64,000 bases of DNA from Pseudomonas sp. BP8 (lineage in GTDB: Bacteria; Pseudomonadota; Gammaproteobacteria; Pseudomonadales; Pseudomonadaceae), in contig NZ_JAGINK010000001.1 of NCBI RefSeq assembly GCF_017875955.1, forward strand, positions 4,122,501-4,186,500, written 5' to 3'. Each line of letters opens with the position of its first letter. Position 1 is the stretch's first letter. This document shows positions 53,527 through 61,639 of the stretch, piece by piece. The position numbers and the translations under genes are program-made. A model generated the notes under the pieces. It was not told the origin of the DNA. It worked only from the letters and a program-made list of their open reading frames with translations, and did not search any database.

Positions 53527-54213
53527 ATGTACATCCTCCGCCGCCTCGACAGCGTGCCGCCCGAATCCTTCCAGAACCAGATCCGCCAACTGGTGATAGA
53601 CCATGTTGGCGAACTGAGCAGCGTCGCCATCAGCGCCGACAATGCACTGTACCCGCTGTATCAATACGGCGTTGGCCTGGAGGTCCACCAGTACCTGCAG
53701 GCCATGGATGGCACCCGCGGCCTGGCCGTCGAACTGCTGCTGGCACTGGATGCCGAGGCGCCCGACCAACTGCTCGGTTTTGCCCTGGCCTTGCCGGCGC
53801 AGGATAACCCTCAGGCCTGTGTCCTGGCGTTCATGGCCGTGGGCGCCAGCCATCGCCGCCAAGGCGTTGGCTGCGGTTTGCTGGGCGACGTGCAAAGCCG
53901 CTATGAGTGCGTCGAACTCAATGCCTTCGCGGCGCAGGTGCCGTGGTTCGAGGAGCGAGGCATGCAGGTGGTCGCAGCCAGGGGCCCGCAGGTGCTGATG
54001 AGCAGTACCGGCCAGGCCAGTGGTGCGCTGGTCGGCAGGCTCGATATCGCGCCGATCTACCAGACCGTCGAGGTGCGGCAGATCCACGCGTACCTGCTCA
54101 AGCAGCAGGGTGAAGAGGCGATGATCGAGGCAGAGCGCCTGCGCGATGAGCGCCTGGATCAGCTGGGGTTGCAGGCGCAAGCGTGCGTGCGGCAGCGGCG
54201 ACTGGTGCATTAG
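53527..54213 (+). CDS. GNAT-family N-acetyltransferase
   Basis: 228 residues. Acetyl-CoA motif VGASHRRQGVGCGLL (about residues 103-117) follows a central sheet (VLAFMAV). A C-terminal extension (about 150-228) is rich in charged helix (AYLLKQQGEEAMIEAERLRDERL, in part). The substrate is unknown. It lies 73 bp after argC2 in the same direction and may be co-transcribed. Confidence 0.8.
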   Translation: MYILRRLDSVPPESFQNQIRQLVIDHVGELSSVAISADNALYPLYQYGVGLEVHQYLQAMDGTRGLAVELLLALDAEAPDQLLGFALALPAQDNPQACVLAFMAVGASHRRQGVGCGLLGDVQSRYECVELNAFAAQVPWFEERGMQVVAARGPQVLMSSTGQASGALVGRLDIAPIYQTVEVRQIHAYLLKQQGEEAMIEAERLRDERLDQLGLQAQACVRQRRLVH

Positions 54214-54264
54214 GCAGGCTGGAGGGACCGAATTGGCTCGCGAAGCAGGGACTGCGGTGTCTGG

Positions 54265-54464
54265 CACCGGCTTCGCCGGTGTTCGCGGGGCAAGCCCGCT
54301 CCTACAGGATCCGGGGATGGCGACGTTTTGAGACATGTGCCACCCCTGCAGGATTTGGGGATGGCAACGTTTTTAGGCAGATGCTGTCCCTGCAGGATCT
54401 GGGATGGCGACGTTTTGAGGCATGTGCTGCCCCTGTAGGAGCGGGCTTGCCCCGCGAAGGGGCC
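54265..54464. repeat. 44-bp tandem repeat between two inverted REPs
   Basis: A minus REP (54265-54307) and a plus REP (54433-54464) enclose three tandem units of 44, 44 and 43 bp at 54305-54348, 54349-54392 and 54393-54435, each starting CAGGAT and holding GGGATGGC with ACGTTTT. The following region to 54916 has no gene I can support; an open frame there has no recognisable domain. Confidence 0.8.
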
Positions 54465-54916
54465 AGTCCAGGCACACACTCACACCTGGGTCAGTGGTAT
54501 CTCCCCTCCCACCCTTGTCCTCACGCCGCTTACCCACCGGTCATTGTCTTTCTGGCCAAACTCGGCCGACGCCTTATGCCCAAAGCGGCGGGCCAGATCA
54601 ACTCGGTGTGGATCTACCCGCCCGCTGCGGATCGAGCCACTGCACTGGCGGCGGCAGACCCCGCGATAGCTATCGTCTGACGGCAAATATCCTGTCCGAT
54701 CAGCCAGATTATGACTTACCTGTCCATACGTGTTGTTACATTGAATGACTGGTCAATAATAATGGCGCTATGGCATCATCGAAAATAAAACGATTAACGA
54801 AGGGTGAGGACCAACCACACTTTTTGCAGCGCCTCGAGAGCCTGGCCACCCCACGGTGACCCGGCTTCGCCGACCATGCTCTTGACGCCTGCACGCCACC
54901 GTCAAGGAGCATTCCA

Positions 54917-56542
54917 ATGCAGTTCCGGAATATGAAGATCGGCAATCGGGCAGCCAGCGTGTTCGCGCTACTGGGTGTCATGGTTTTGGCCATGGGCCTG
55001 GTATCGCTGTACGAAACCCGTCAGATGGACAGTGCCACCGACGAGATCCGGGTAACCTGGATGCCCGCCGTTGTCGCACTCAACGACATCAGCAGCAACC
55101 TCGGCCGCGCCCGCGCGGTAACCCTGCGCGCCGCACTGGATGAGGATGCCAGTGACCGCCAACGCACCGTGGCCATGCTCGACGGCATCAACCAGCGGTT
55201 GCACACCAGCATCAAGGAATACCAGGACACGATCATCGCCGCCGATGACCGCGCGCTGTTCAACGCCTTCACGACTGCATACCAGCACTACAGCGAGGTG
55301 CAGAAGCAGGTGCTGGCAAGCCTCGCGATGGGTAATACCAGCCAGGCCCGGGCGCAGATCAGCGGCGCGCTGACCCAGGCCGCAGACGCCATGATGCAAG
55401 CCATGGCCGCACTGATCAGCTACAACGGCAATGGCGCCGAAAGCGCCTCGCAACGTAGCAGCGACGTGGCCGATGAAGCGTTCTCGGTCATTGTCGGGTC
55501 ACTGCTGGTGATCATTCTTGCCTTGGTCGCCATCGCCACCTTGCTGACCCGCAGCATCGTCGTCCCGCTGGCAGAAGCCGTGGCCGTCGCAGAACGGGTG
55601 GCCACTGGCGATCTGACCCGTCAGATTCAAGTGCGCGGCCGTGACGAACCAGCCCTGCTGCTGGGTGCGCTGAGCCGCATGCAGGACAGCCTGCGCGACA
55701 CCCTGCGCCAGATTGCCGCCTCTTCCGACCAGTTGGCGTCGGCCTCCGAAGAGCTGCACACCGTGACCGAAGACACCAGCCGCGGCCTGCACCAACAGAG
55801 CGCCGAAATCGACCAGGCTGCCACGGCAGTCAACCAGATGACCGCTGCCGTCGAAGAGGTGGCGAACAACGCGGTGAGCACCGCCGATGCCTCCAGGGGA
55901 GCCGATCAGACCACCCGTGACGGCCGCGACCAGGTCAACCAGGCCTTGGCCTCGATCCAGCACCTGGTCGACGATGTCAGCGGTACGTCCGCCGAGATCG
56001 AGCAACTGGCCAGCAACGCCAGCGACATCAGCCGTGTGCTCGATGTAATCGGTTCGATTGCCGGGCAGACCAACCTGCTCGCGCTCAATGCTGCGATCGA
56101 GGCTGCACGGGCCGGTGAAGCAGGCCGCGGCTTTGCCGTGGTTGCCGATGAGGTGCGCGCCCTCGCCCACCGCACGCAACAGTCCACGGCAGAAATCGAG
56201 CAGATGATTGCCGGTATCCAGATCGGTACCGAACGCGCAGTCAGTGCCATGCACAGCAGCCGCGGGCGCGCCAATGGCACCCTGGAAGTAGCGCAAGGGG
56301 CGGGTCAGGCGTTGGAAGTGATTGCCGAGGCGATTGCCTCGATCAACCAACGCAACCTGGTCATCGCCAGTGCCTCCGAGCAGCAGGCGCAGGTGGCGCG
56401 CGAGGTGGATCGCAACCTGGTGAACATCCGCGACCTGGCCATGCAGACTTCGGCTGGGGCCAACCAGACCAGCGCGGCGGCGCAGGATCTGTCGCGGCTG
56501 GCGGTAGACCTCAATGGGATGGTCGCGCAGTTCAAGGTTTGA
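54917..56542 (+). CDS. methyl-accepting chemotaxis protein
   Basis: 541 residues. First membrane helix about 14-32, a periplasmic four-helix-bundle ligand domain (about 33-185), second helix (SVIVGSLLVIILALVAIATLL), HAMP (about 210-262) and the cytoplasmic signalling domain with the conserved hairpin IAGQTNLLALNAAIEAARAGEAGRGFAVVADEVR (in part). The C-terminus lacks a CheR-binding pentapeptide. The ligand cannot be predicted. It is convergent with the NCS1 permease gene, so chemotaxis toward the same heterocycle is possible but unsupported by a shared promoter. Confidence 0.92.
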   Translation: MQFRNMKIGNRAASVFALLGVMVLAMGLVSLYETRQMDSATDEIRVTWMPAVVALNDISSNLGRARAVTLRAALDEDASDRQRTVAMLDGINQRLHTSIKEYQDTIIAADDRALFNAFTTAYQHYSEVQKQVLASLAMGNTSQARAQISGALTQAADAMMQAMAALISYNGNGAESASQRSSDVADEAFSVIVGSLLVIILALVAIATLLTRSIVVPLAEAVAVAERVATGDLTRQIQVRGRDEPALLLGALSRMQDSLRDTLRQIAASSDQLASASEELHTVTEDTSRGLHQQSAEIDQAATAVNQMTAAVEEVANNAVSTADASRGADQTTRDGRDQVNQALASIQHLVDDVSGTSAEIEQLASNASDISRVLDVIGSIAGQTNLLALNAAIEAARAGEAGRGFAVVADEVRALAHRTQQSTAEIEQMIAGIQIGTERAVSAMHSSRGRANGTLEVAQGAGQALEVIAEAIASINQRNLVIASASEQQAQVAREVDRNLVNIRDLAMQTSAGANQTSAAAQDLSRLAVDLNGMVAQFKV

Positions 56543-56560
56543 TCGTGCCCTGAAATAGCG

Positions 56561-56600
56561 AGGGCCGCCTTGCGGCCCTTCGCGGGCCCGCGAAGGGCTG
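56561..56600. terminator. hairpins between the chemoreceptor and NCS1 genes
   Basis: AGGGCCGC-CTT-GCGGCCCT (56561-56579) is followed by a second palindrome around CGCGGGCCCGCG (56581-56592). No T tract. Confidence 0.6.
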
Positions 56601-56623
56601 CAAGGCAGCCCCACTACGCCGAG

Positions 56624-58027
56624 TCAGTCGTTAACGCCAACCGCCCGCCCCGCCTTCTCGGTCTTGCCCCGAGTCGCCAGGCAGTAATACAGCGGGCAGG
56701 TCACCAGCAGCCCGAACAACCACGACAGGTCCGCCCCTTCCACCAGGTTCGAATACGGCCCGACATACAATGCGGTGTTGGCAAACGGCAGTTGCACGAG
56801 GATCCCGCACGCATAGGCAATGATCGCGTGATGGTTGAAGCGCCCATAGATACCGCCGTCGGCGCGGAAGATCGAGGCGATGTCATACACGCCTTTCTTG
56901 ATCAGGTAGAAGTCGATCAGGTTGATCGATGCCCACGGCACCAGCACCAGCAGCAGCGCCAGGATCAGGCCGATGAACTGGCCGATGAAGTCAGCCGACG
57001 CATTCAAGGCCACCAGCCCACAGCCCGCCAGGATCACCGCAGCAAGGATCACCCGCACCTTGATACTCGGCGTCCACTGGGCGAAGAAGGTCTGGATCGC
57101 GGTAACGATCGACAGCACCGCGCCGTACAGGTTGAGCGCGTTGTGGCTGATGATGTTGAGCAGGAACAACACCATCAGGATCGGCCCCAACCAACCTGTA
57201 GCCTGCTCGACTGCAACCATGGCATCGGTGCCTTCCGGCACGCAGAGCACGGCGATGGCGCCAAAGCTGAAGCACAGGATGGTGCCCAGGGTCGCGCCAA
57301 AATAGGTGGCCCAGAACGGCTTGGCGATGCCCACCTCACGCGGCAGGTAGCGCGAGTAGTCGGAGGTGTAGGGCGAGAAGCTGATCTGCCAGATGGTCCC
57401 CAGCGACACCGTGGCGATGAAGCCCGAGAGGTTGAAGCTGCCACGGCTATAGAAGTCGGCCGGCAGGTCCTGGACGAACATCATGATGAAGCCGGCGAGC
57501 AAGGCCGTGCCCATCACCCAGGTACCGATGCGGTTCAGGGCGTGGATGAAGCGGTAGCCGATCACCCCAATCGCCGTCGCGCTCAATGCGCCGATAACGA
57601 TCGCGCTGGGCATCGGCACGCTCGGCACGATGCCATGGATCGACTTGCCCGCCAGGACGATGTTGGAAATAAAGAAGCCGACATAGATCAGCGCGGTGAA
57701 GAACACGATCAGCAAGGCGCCGTAGCGGCCAAACTGACCACGGCTCTGGACCATCTGCGGGATGCCCAGTTGCGGGCCCTGCGCAGACGCCAGGGCGATG
57801 ACTACGCCGCCCAGCAAATGGCCGATGACAATCGCCAGCAGCCCCCACACCAGGTTCAGGTGAAACACCTGGATGACCATGGCACCGGTGACGATTGGCA
57901 GTGGCGCGATATTGGTGCTGAACCAGAGAGTGAACAGGTCGCGCGCCTTCCCATGGCGCTCGGCAGGTGGAACGTAATCGACCGTGTGATTTTCGACAAA
58001 CTGGTGTTGCGAAGACGACTGGGACAT
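56624..58027 (-). CDS. NCS1 family permease (purine/cytosine-permease type)
   Basis: 467 residues with 12 membrane segments. NCS1 features: an N-terminal LFTLWFSTNIAPLPIVTG segment, GPQLGIPQMVQSRGQFG (in part) and SPYTSDYSRYLP. Substrates of the family are nucleobases, hydantoins, nicotinate-like and other N-heterocycles. It is divergent from the flavin reductase/oxygenase genes across a 317-bp region with two GTATAC operators, so it is the likely uptake route for the substrate of that cluster. Confidence 0.9.
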   Translation of the reverse strand: MSQSSSQHQFVENHTVDYVPPAERHGKARDLFTLWFSTNIAPLPIVTGAMVIQVFHLNLVWGLLAIVIGHLLGGVVIALASAQGPQLGIPQMVQSRGQFGRYGALLIVFFTALIYVGFFISNIVLAGKSIHGIVPSVPMPSAIVIGALSATAIGVIGYRFIHALNRIGTWVMGTALLAGFIMMFVQDLPADFYSRGSFNLSGFIATVSLGTIWQISFSPYTSDYSRYLPREVGIAKPFWATYFGATLGTILCFSFGAIAVLCVPEGTDAMVAVEQATGWLGPILMVLFLLNIISHNALNLYGAVLSIVTAIQTFFAQWTPSIKVRVILAAVILAGCGLVALNASADFIGQFIGLILALLLVLVPWASINLIDFYLIKKGVYDIASIFRADGGIYGRFNHHAIIAYACGILVQLPFANTALYVGPYSNLVEGADLSWLFGLLVTCPLYYCLATRGKTEKAGRAVGVND

Positions 58028-58099
58028 AGGTTTTCAGCTCGAAAGGGTCGTTTTTTATCGTTGTAGGAAACCGCTCTGGGCGGCCTCTCAGCTGCGGAC

Positions 58100-58124
58100 C
58101 ATATTATGGTATTCCAAACTTTTG
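58100..58124. promoter_or_regulatory. GntR-like operator site 3, NCS1 permease promoter
   Basis: ATGGTATTCCAA lies within a 25-bp stretch identical in reverse complement to 16718-16742. It is 73 bp before the permease ATG. Confidence 0.75.
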
Positions 58125-58270
58125 ACAACACTGCTCCGCTTGAAAAATCAGTAACTGATCCGGTTCAGCAACTCCATCAATCTTCGCGCTTTAACAGCAA
58201 GGCCACGGATTCTGTGGGCTTGCGCCATTCATCGTGATTTTTTGCAGCAGCAAAATTCCGCTTGCAAATC

Positions 58271-58295
58271 GAGTATTACGGTATACCATCAGACA
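58271..58295. promoter_or_regulatory. GntR-like operator site 4, flavin reductase promoter
   Basis: ACGGTATACCAT (58278-58289) followed by CAGACA. Together with its left flank it matches site 5 at 21 of 22 positions. It lies 56 bp before the flavin reductase ATG. Confidence 0.75.
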
Positions 58296-58344
58296 CATCA
58301 ACGATAAAAAGCGGATCACCGCTGCCCCATCCGAGGAACACGTC

Positions 58345-58830
58345 ATGATCGACGCAACCGTCTACAAGAACGTCCTGGGCTCCTTCCCTTCCGGCGTTAC
58401 CGTCATCACCACCCTGGACGATGACGGCCAGATCGTGGGCTTGACCGCCAGCGCCTTCTCCTCGCTGTCGATGGACCCGCCGCTGGTGCTGTTCTGCCCC
58501 AACTACAGCTCCGACTCCTACCCTGTGCTGATCGCGAAAAAGCGCTTCGCCATTCACCTGCTCTCCGGTGACCAGCAAGCTGAAGCCTATGCCTTCGCGA
58601 AAAAAGGCAAGGACAAGGCCGCCGGCATCGAGTGGACCCTGAGCGCGCTGGGCAACCCGCTGCTGGCCAACGCCACGGCCATCATCGAATGCGAACTGTG
58701 GCGCGAGTACGAAGGTGGCGATCACGCCATCATGGTCGGCAAGGTGCAGAACCTGATCGTCCCCGAGCAAGCGCCACTGCCGATGATCTACTGCCGCGGC
58801 AAGATGGCCAGCCTGCCCGCCTTCGCCTGA
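58345..58830 (+). CDS. flavin reductase, reductase component of a two-component oxygenase (TgnB-like)
   Basis: 161 residues from the ATG at 58345, preceded by GAGG. It belongs to the HpaC/RutF flavin reductase family: FPSGVTVITTLDDDG, GLTASAFSSLSMDPPLVLFC and FAIHLLSGDQ. It uses NAD(P)H to reduce FMN or FAD for the adjacent luciferase-type oxygenase (95 bp downstream). In the trigonelline pathway of Acinetobacter baylyi such a pair (TgnA/TgnB) opens the pyridine ring. A second paralogue starts at 63966. Confidence 0.83.
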   Translation: MIDATVYKNVLGSFPSGVTVITTLDDDGQIVGLTASAFSSLSMDPPLVLFCPNYSSDSYPVLIAKKRFAIHLLSGDQQAEAYAFAKKGKDKAAGIEWTLSALGNPLLANATAIIECELWREYEGGDHAIMVGKVQNLIVPEQAPLPMIYCRGKMASLPAFA

Positions 58831-58925
58831 AGCTACCTATTCTGTTGACGGGTACCGGGCGTGCCCGTCGAGATTCCTGACGTCGGCCCCGGCCGGCGTG
58901 ACCTTCAAGTTTCGAGGAAAGCCCC

Positions 58926-59969
58926 ATGAAATTTTCGTTGTTCGTGCACATGGAACGTTGGGATGATCAGGTCAGCCACCGCCAGCTGTTCGAAGACCTC
59001 ACCGAACTGACCCTGATGGCCGAAGACGGCGGTTTCAGCACCGTGTGGATCGGCGAACACCACGCCATGGAATACACCATCTCGCCGAGCCCGATGCCGC
59101 TGCTGGCCTACCTTGCCGCGCGCACCGAGAAAATCCGCCTGGGTGCTGGCACCATCATTGCGCCGTTCTGGAATCCGATCCGGGTTGCCGGCGAATGCGC
59201 CTTGCTCGACGTGATCAGCAACGGTCGCATGGAAGTCGGCCTGGCCCGCGGCGCCTACCAGTTCGAGTTCGACCGCATGGCCAACGGCATGCCCGCCACC
59301 GACGGCGGCAAGGCCCTGCGCGAGATGGTCCCGGCGGTGCGCGAGCTGTGGAAAGGTGACTATGCCTTTGAAGGTGAGGTGTACAAGTTCCCGTTGTCCA
59401 CCAGCGTGCCCAAGCCGGTCCAGAATGGCATGCCGCCCATGTGGATTGCTGCCCGCGACCCTGACTCGCACAACTTTGCGGTGAAGAACGGCTGCAACGT
59501 GATGGTCACGCCGTTGATGAAGGGCGACGAGGAAGTGCTGGACCTGAAAAACAAGTTCCAGGCCGCTCTCGACAACAATCCAGACGTGCCGCGCCCGCAA
59601 CTGATGGTGCTGCGCCATACCCACGTGCACAGTGCCGACGAGCCGGAAGGCTGGAAGATCGGTGCCCAGGCCATTTCGCGCTTCTACCGCACCTTTGATG
59701 CGTGGTTTGGCAACAAGCAGACGCCGGTCAATGGCTTTCTCGAGCCGAGTCCAGAATCGAAGTTTGCTGAAGTGCCGGCGTTTGCGCTGGATAACATCCG
59801 CAAGAACACCATGATCGGCACGCCAGAAGAGATCATTGCGCGCATCAAGTACTACCAGGAGCTGGGTGTCGACGAGTTCAGTTTCTGGTGTGACAACAGC
59901 TTGCCGCATGCCGAGAAGAAGAAGTCGCTTGAGCTGTTCATCAAGGAAGTGGTGCCGGCGTTCAACTGA
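58926..59969 (+). CDS. luciferase-like flavin-dependent monooxygenase (TgnA-like ring-cleaving oxygenase)
   Basis: 347 residues with the bacterial luciferase-like barrel (MKFSLFVHMERWDDQ at the N-terminus; STVWIGEHHAMEYTISPSP; ERGAYQF-like stretch ARGAYQFEFDRM). GAGGAAA precedes the ATG. It follows the flavin reductase gene and is closed by a strong terminator. RutA of pyrimidine degradation is an alternative relative, but the aldehyde dehydrogenase, hydrolase and amino-acid-synthesis protein nearby match the trigonelline gene set better. The ring substrate is inferred. Confidence 0.82.
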   Translation: MKFSLFVHMERWDDQVSHRQLFEDLTELTLMAEDGGFSTVWIGEHHAMEYTISPSPMPLLAYLAARTEKIRLGAGTIIAPFWNPIRVAGECALLDVISNGRMEVGLARGAYQFEFDRMANGMPATDGGKALREMVPAVRELWKGDYAFEGEVYKFPLSTSVPKPVQNGMPPMWIAARDPDSHNFAVKNGCNVMVTPLMKGDEEVLDLKNKFQAALDNNPDVPRPQLMVLRHTHVHSADEPEGWKIGAQAISRFYRTFDAWFGNKQTPVNGFLEPSPESKFAEVPAFALDNIRKNTMIGTPEEIIARIKYYQELGVDEFSFWCDNSLPHAEKKKSLELFIKEVVPAFN

Positions 59970-59999
59970 ATTCCCTTTGCCTGATTGATTGCGGGAACA

Positions 60000-60035
60000 G
60001 CCCGCTCCCGCCTGTGCGGGAGCGGGCATTTTTTT
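60000..60035 (+). terminator. rho-independent terminator after the oxygenase gene
   Basis: GCCCGCTCCCGC-CTGT-GCGGGAGCGGGC (60000-60027) followed by A and a run of seven T. Confidence 0.93.
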
Positions 60036-60070
60036 GGTTGTTCGCGGATTGTTCGGGGAGATGATCTGCT

Positions 60071-60120
60071 GGTTTGGTTTGGTTTGGTTTGGCTTGGCTT
60101 GGCTTGGCTTGGCTTGGCTT
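60071..60120. repeat. pentanucleotide microsatellite
   Basis: Ten perfect 5-bp units: four GGTTT then six GGCTT. It lies just before composite repeat copy 2. Related AAGCC/AAACC units occur at the right edge of copy 1 near 36217. Confidence 0.92.
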
Positions 60121-60137
60121 ACTGGCTTAGGAATTGT

Positions 60138-60793
60138 GGGCTTATCCATTTGATGTGGTGGCTTTTCGGGCCCCTTCCGCCCTTACGGCGGGTCACTTTT
60201 TTTCTTGGAAAAAAGTAACCAAAAACCGCTTGCTCCTGCATCCGGCCCTCCGCTGCGCTACGGGTTCCCTCGCTCCGGTCTTGCTCCGGGAGGACCGCGC
60301 TGTACGGCCCATCCTGGGCCTCAGCGCTTTCCGGCCATCCATGGCCTCCACCTCCCTGCGCAAGACCTCCACTCGGCCTCCTGACGTCGCGAAGTTACGG
60401 GTGGCGTCTGGGCTGGCGTTGTCTTCGATAGTGGCAGGTGTGGTGGATATTCGGGCCTCTTCGCGGGACAAGCCCGCTCCTACAGGGTTGGCGCAGATTT
60501 TGAATTCGGCGCAGTACCTGTAGGAGCGGGCTTGCCCCGCGAAGAGGCCGGCACTGCCAATGCAAATCGCAGGGCGCAGCCCTGCCAGCCACCCCACAAA
60601 TCCGCTGGTAAATAAACAAAGCGAGAGCGCAGCGATTCGCCTGCCGTTGCCCTGGCTGTTGATCTTGATCTTGATCTGGCTCTTGATCTACCAGCGACTT
60701 CAAGAGGCCGAGCGCAGGTCTTGCGTAGGGAGGTGGAGGCCATGGATGGCCGGAAAGCGCTGAGGCCCAGGACCACATCAAATGGATAAGCCC
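60138..60793. repeat. composite palindromic repeat, copy 2, with 22-bp terminal inverted repeats
   Basis: A 656-bp element with 22-bp perfect terminal inverted repeats (60138-60159 and 60772-60793, starting GGGCTTATCC). A 68-bp inner inverted repeat with few mismatches (60313-60380 and 60704-60771) flanks a core carrying an inverted REP pair (60454-60484, 60518-60552). Module A (60161-60236) is identical to that of copy 1, but the core is in the opposite orientation. A run of ten C follows at 60859-60868. Confidence 0.87.
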
Positions 60794-60925
60794 CCAACCC
60801 ACAAGCCACAAAACCACAGAACCGCCAATCCTCCGACAGCAAGTAAACCCGCGACCAGCCCCCCCCCCAACAAATCACCTTTCGTCCCCCCAGCCGATAA
60901 ATTTCAAGCGGCCTCTTGCACAACA

Positions 60926-60948
60926 AATATTATGGTATACCATCAGAC
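60926..60948. promoter_or_regulatory. GntR-like operator site 5
   Basis: The perfect ATGGTATACCAT palindrome (60932-60943) with flanks AATATT and CAGACA lies 40 bp before the start of the three-gene set at 60983. Confidence 0.77.
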
Positions 60949-60982
60949 AACAAGATCAGATAACCCTCCACAGGAGCCGCTC

Positions 60983-61573
60983 ATGAGTTTCGAAATCCGC
61001 AAGATCGTCACCTACTCCGAAGAGACCCGCATCGAAGGCGGCAAGGCCACCGACAAGCCGGTGACCATGGTCGGCCTGGCCGTGGTGATCAAGAACCCAT
61101 GGGCCGGCCGCGGTTTCGTAGATGACCTCAAGCCAGAAATCCGCGCCAACTGCTCCGAGCTCGGCGCACTGATGGTCGAGCGCCTGATCGCCGCCATCGG
61201 CGGTGCCGACAAGATCGAAGCCTATGGCAAAGCCGCCGTGGTCGGCGCCGACGGTGAGATCGAACACGCCTCGGCCGTGATCCACACCCTGCGCTTCGGC
61301 AACCACTACCGCGAAGCCGTCCAGGCCAAGAGCTACCTGAGCTTCACCAACAAGCGCGGCGGCCCCGGCACCTCGATCCAGATCCCGATGATGCAGAAGG
61401 ACGACGAAGGCCTGCGCTCGCACTACATCACCCTCGAGATGCAGATCGAAGACGCACCACGCGCCGACGAGATCGTCGTGGTCCTCGGCGCGGCCGACGG
61501 CGGCCGCCTGCACCCGCGTATCGGCAACCGCTACATCGATCTCGAAGAACTGGCAGCCGAAAAAGCTCAATAA
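60983..61573 (+). CDS. amino acid synthesis family protein (PF06684/DUF1185 type)
   Basis: 196 residues from the ATG at 60983, with CAGGAG upstream. Conserved segments are KPVTMVGLAVVIKNPWAGRGF, YGKAAVVGADGEIEHASAVIHTLRFGNHYR (in part) and LGAADGGRLHPRIGNRY. No catalytic mechanism is established for this family. The published trigonelline pathway mentions a conserved hypothetical protein assisting the semialdehyde step; this gene may be its counterpart, which I infer only from cluster composition. Confidence 0.82.
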   Translation: MSFEIRKIVTYSEETRIEGGKATDKPVTMVGLAVVIKNPWAGRGFVDDLKPEIRANCSELGALMVERLIAAIGGADKIEAYGKAAVVGADGEIEHASAVIHTLRFGNHYREAVQAKSYLSFTNKRGGPGTSIQIPMMQKDDEGLRSHYITLEMQIEDAPRADEIVVVLGAADGGRLHPRIGNRYIDLEELAAEKAQ

Positions 61574-61639
61574 CAATTAATACATGGGCCTGGGCGTGCC
61601 ATTGCCATGTGCACGCCCGACGCTCAAGGAGCGCCCTTC

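Noticed and set aside
54305..54435. CRISPR-like array
   Set aside because: Three head-to-tail units without variable spacers, placed between REPs; this is a simple tandem repeat.
54183..54680. Open frame through the REP and tandem-repeat region
   Set aside because: It starts inside the acetyltransferase gene and reads through REPs; the tail after 54480 has no recognisable motif or ribosome site.
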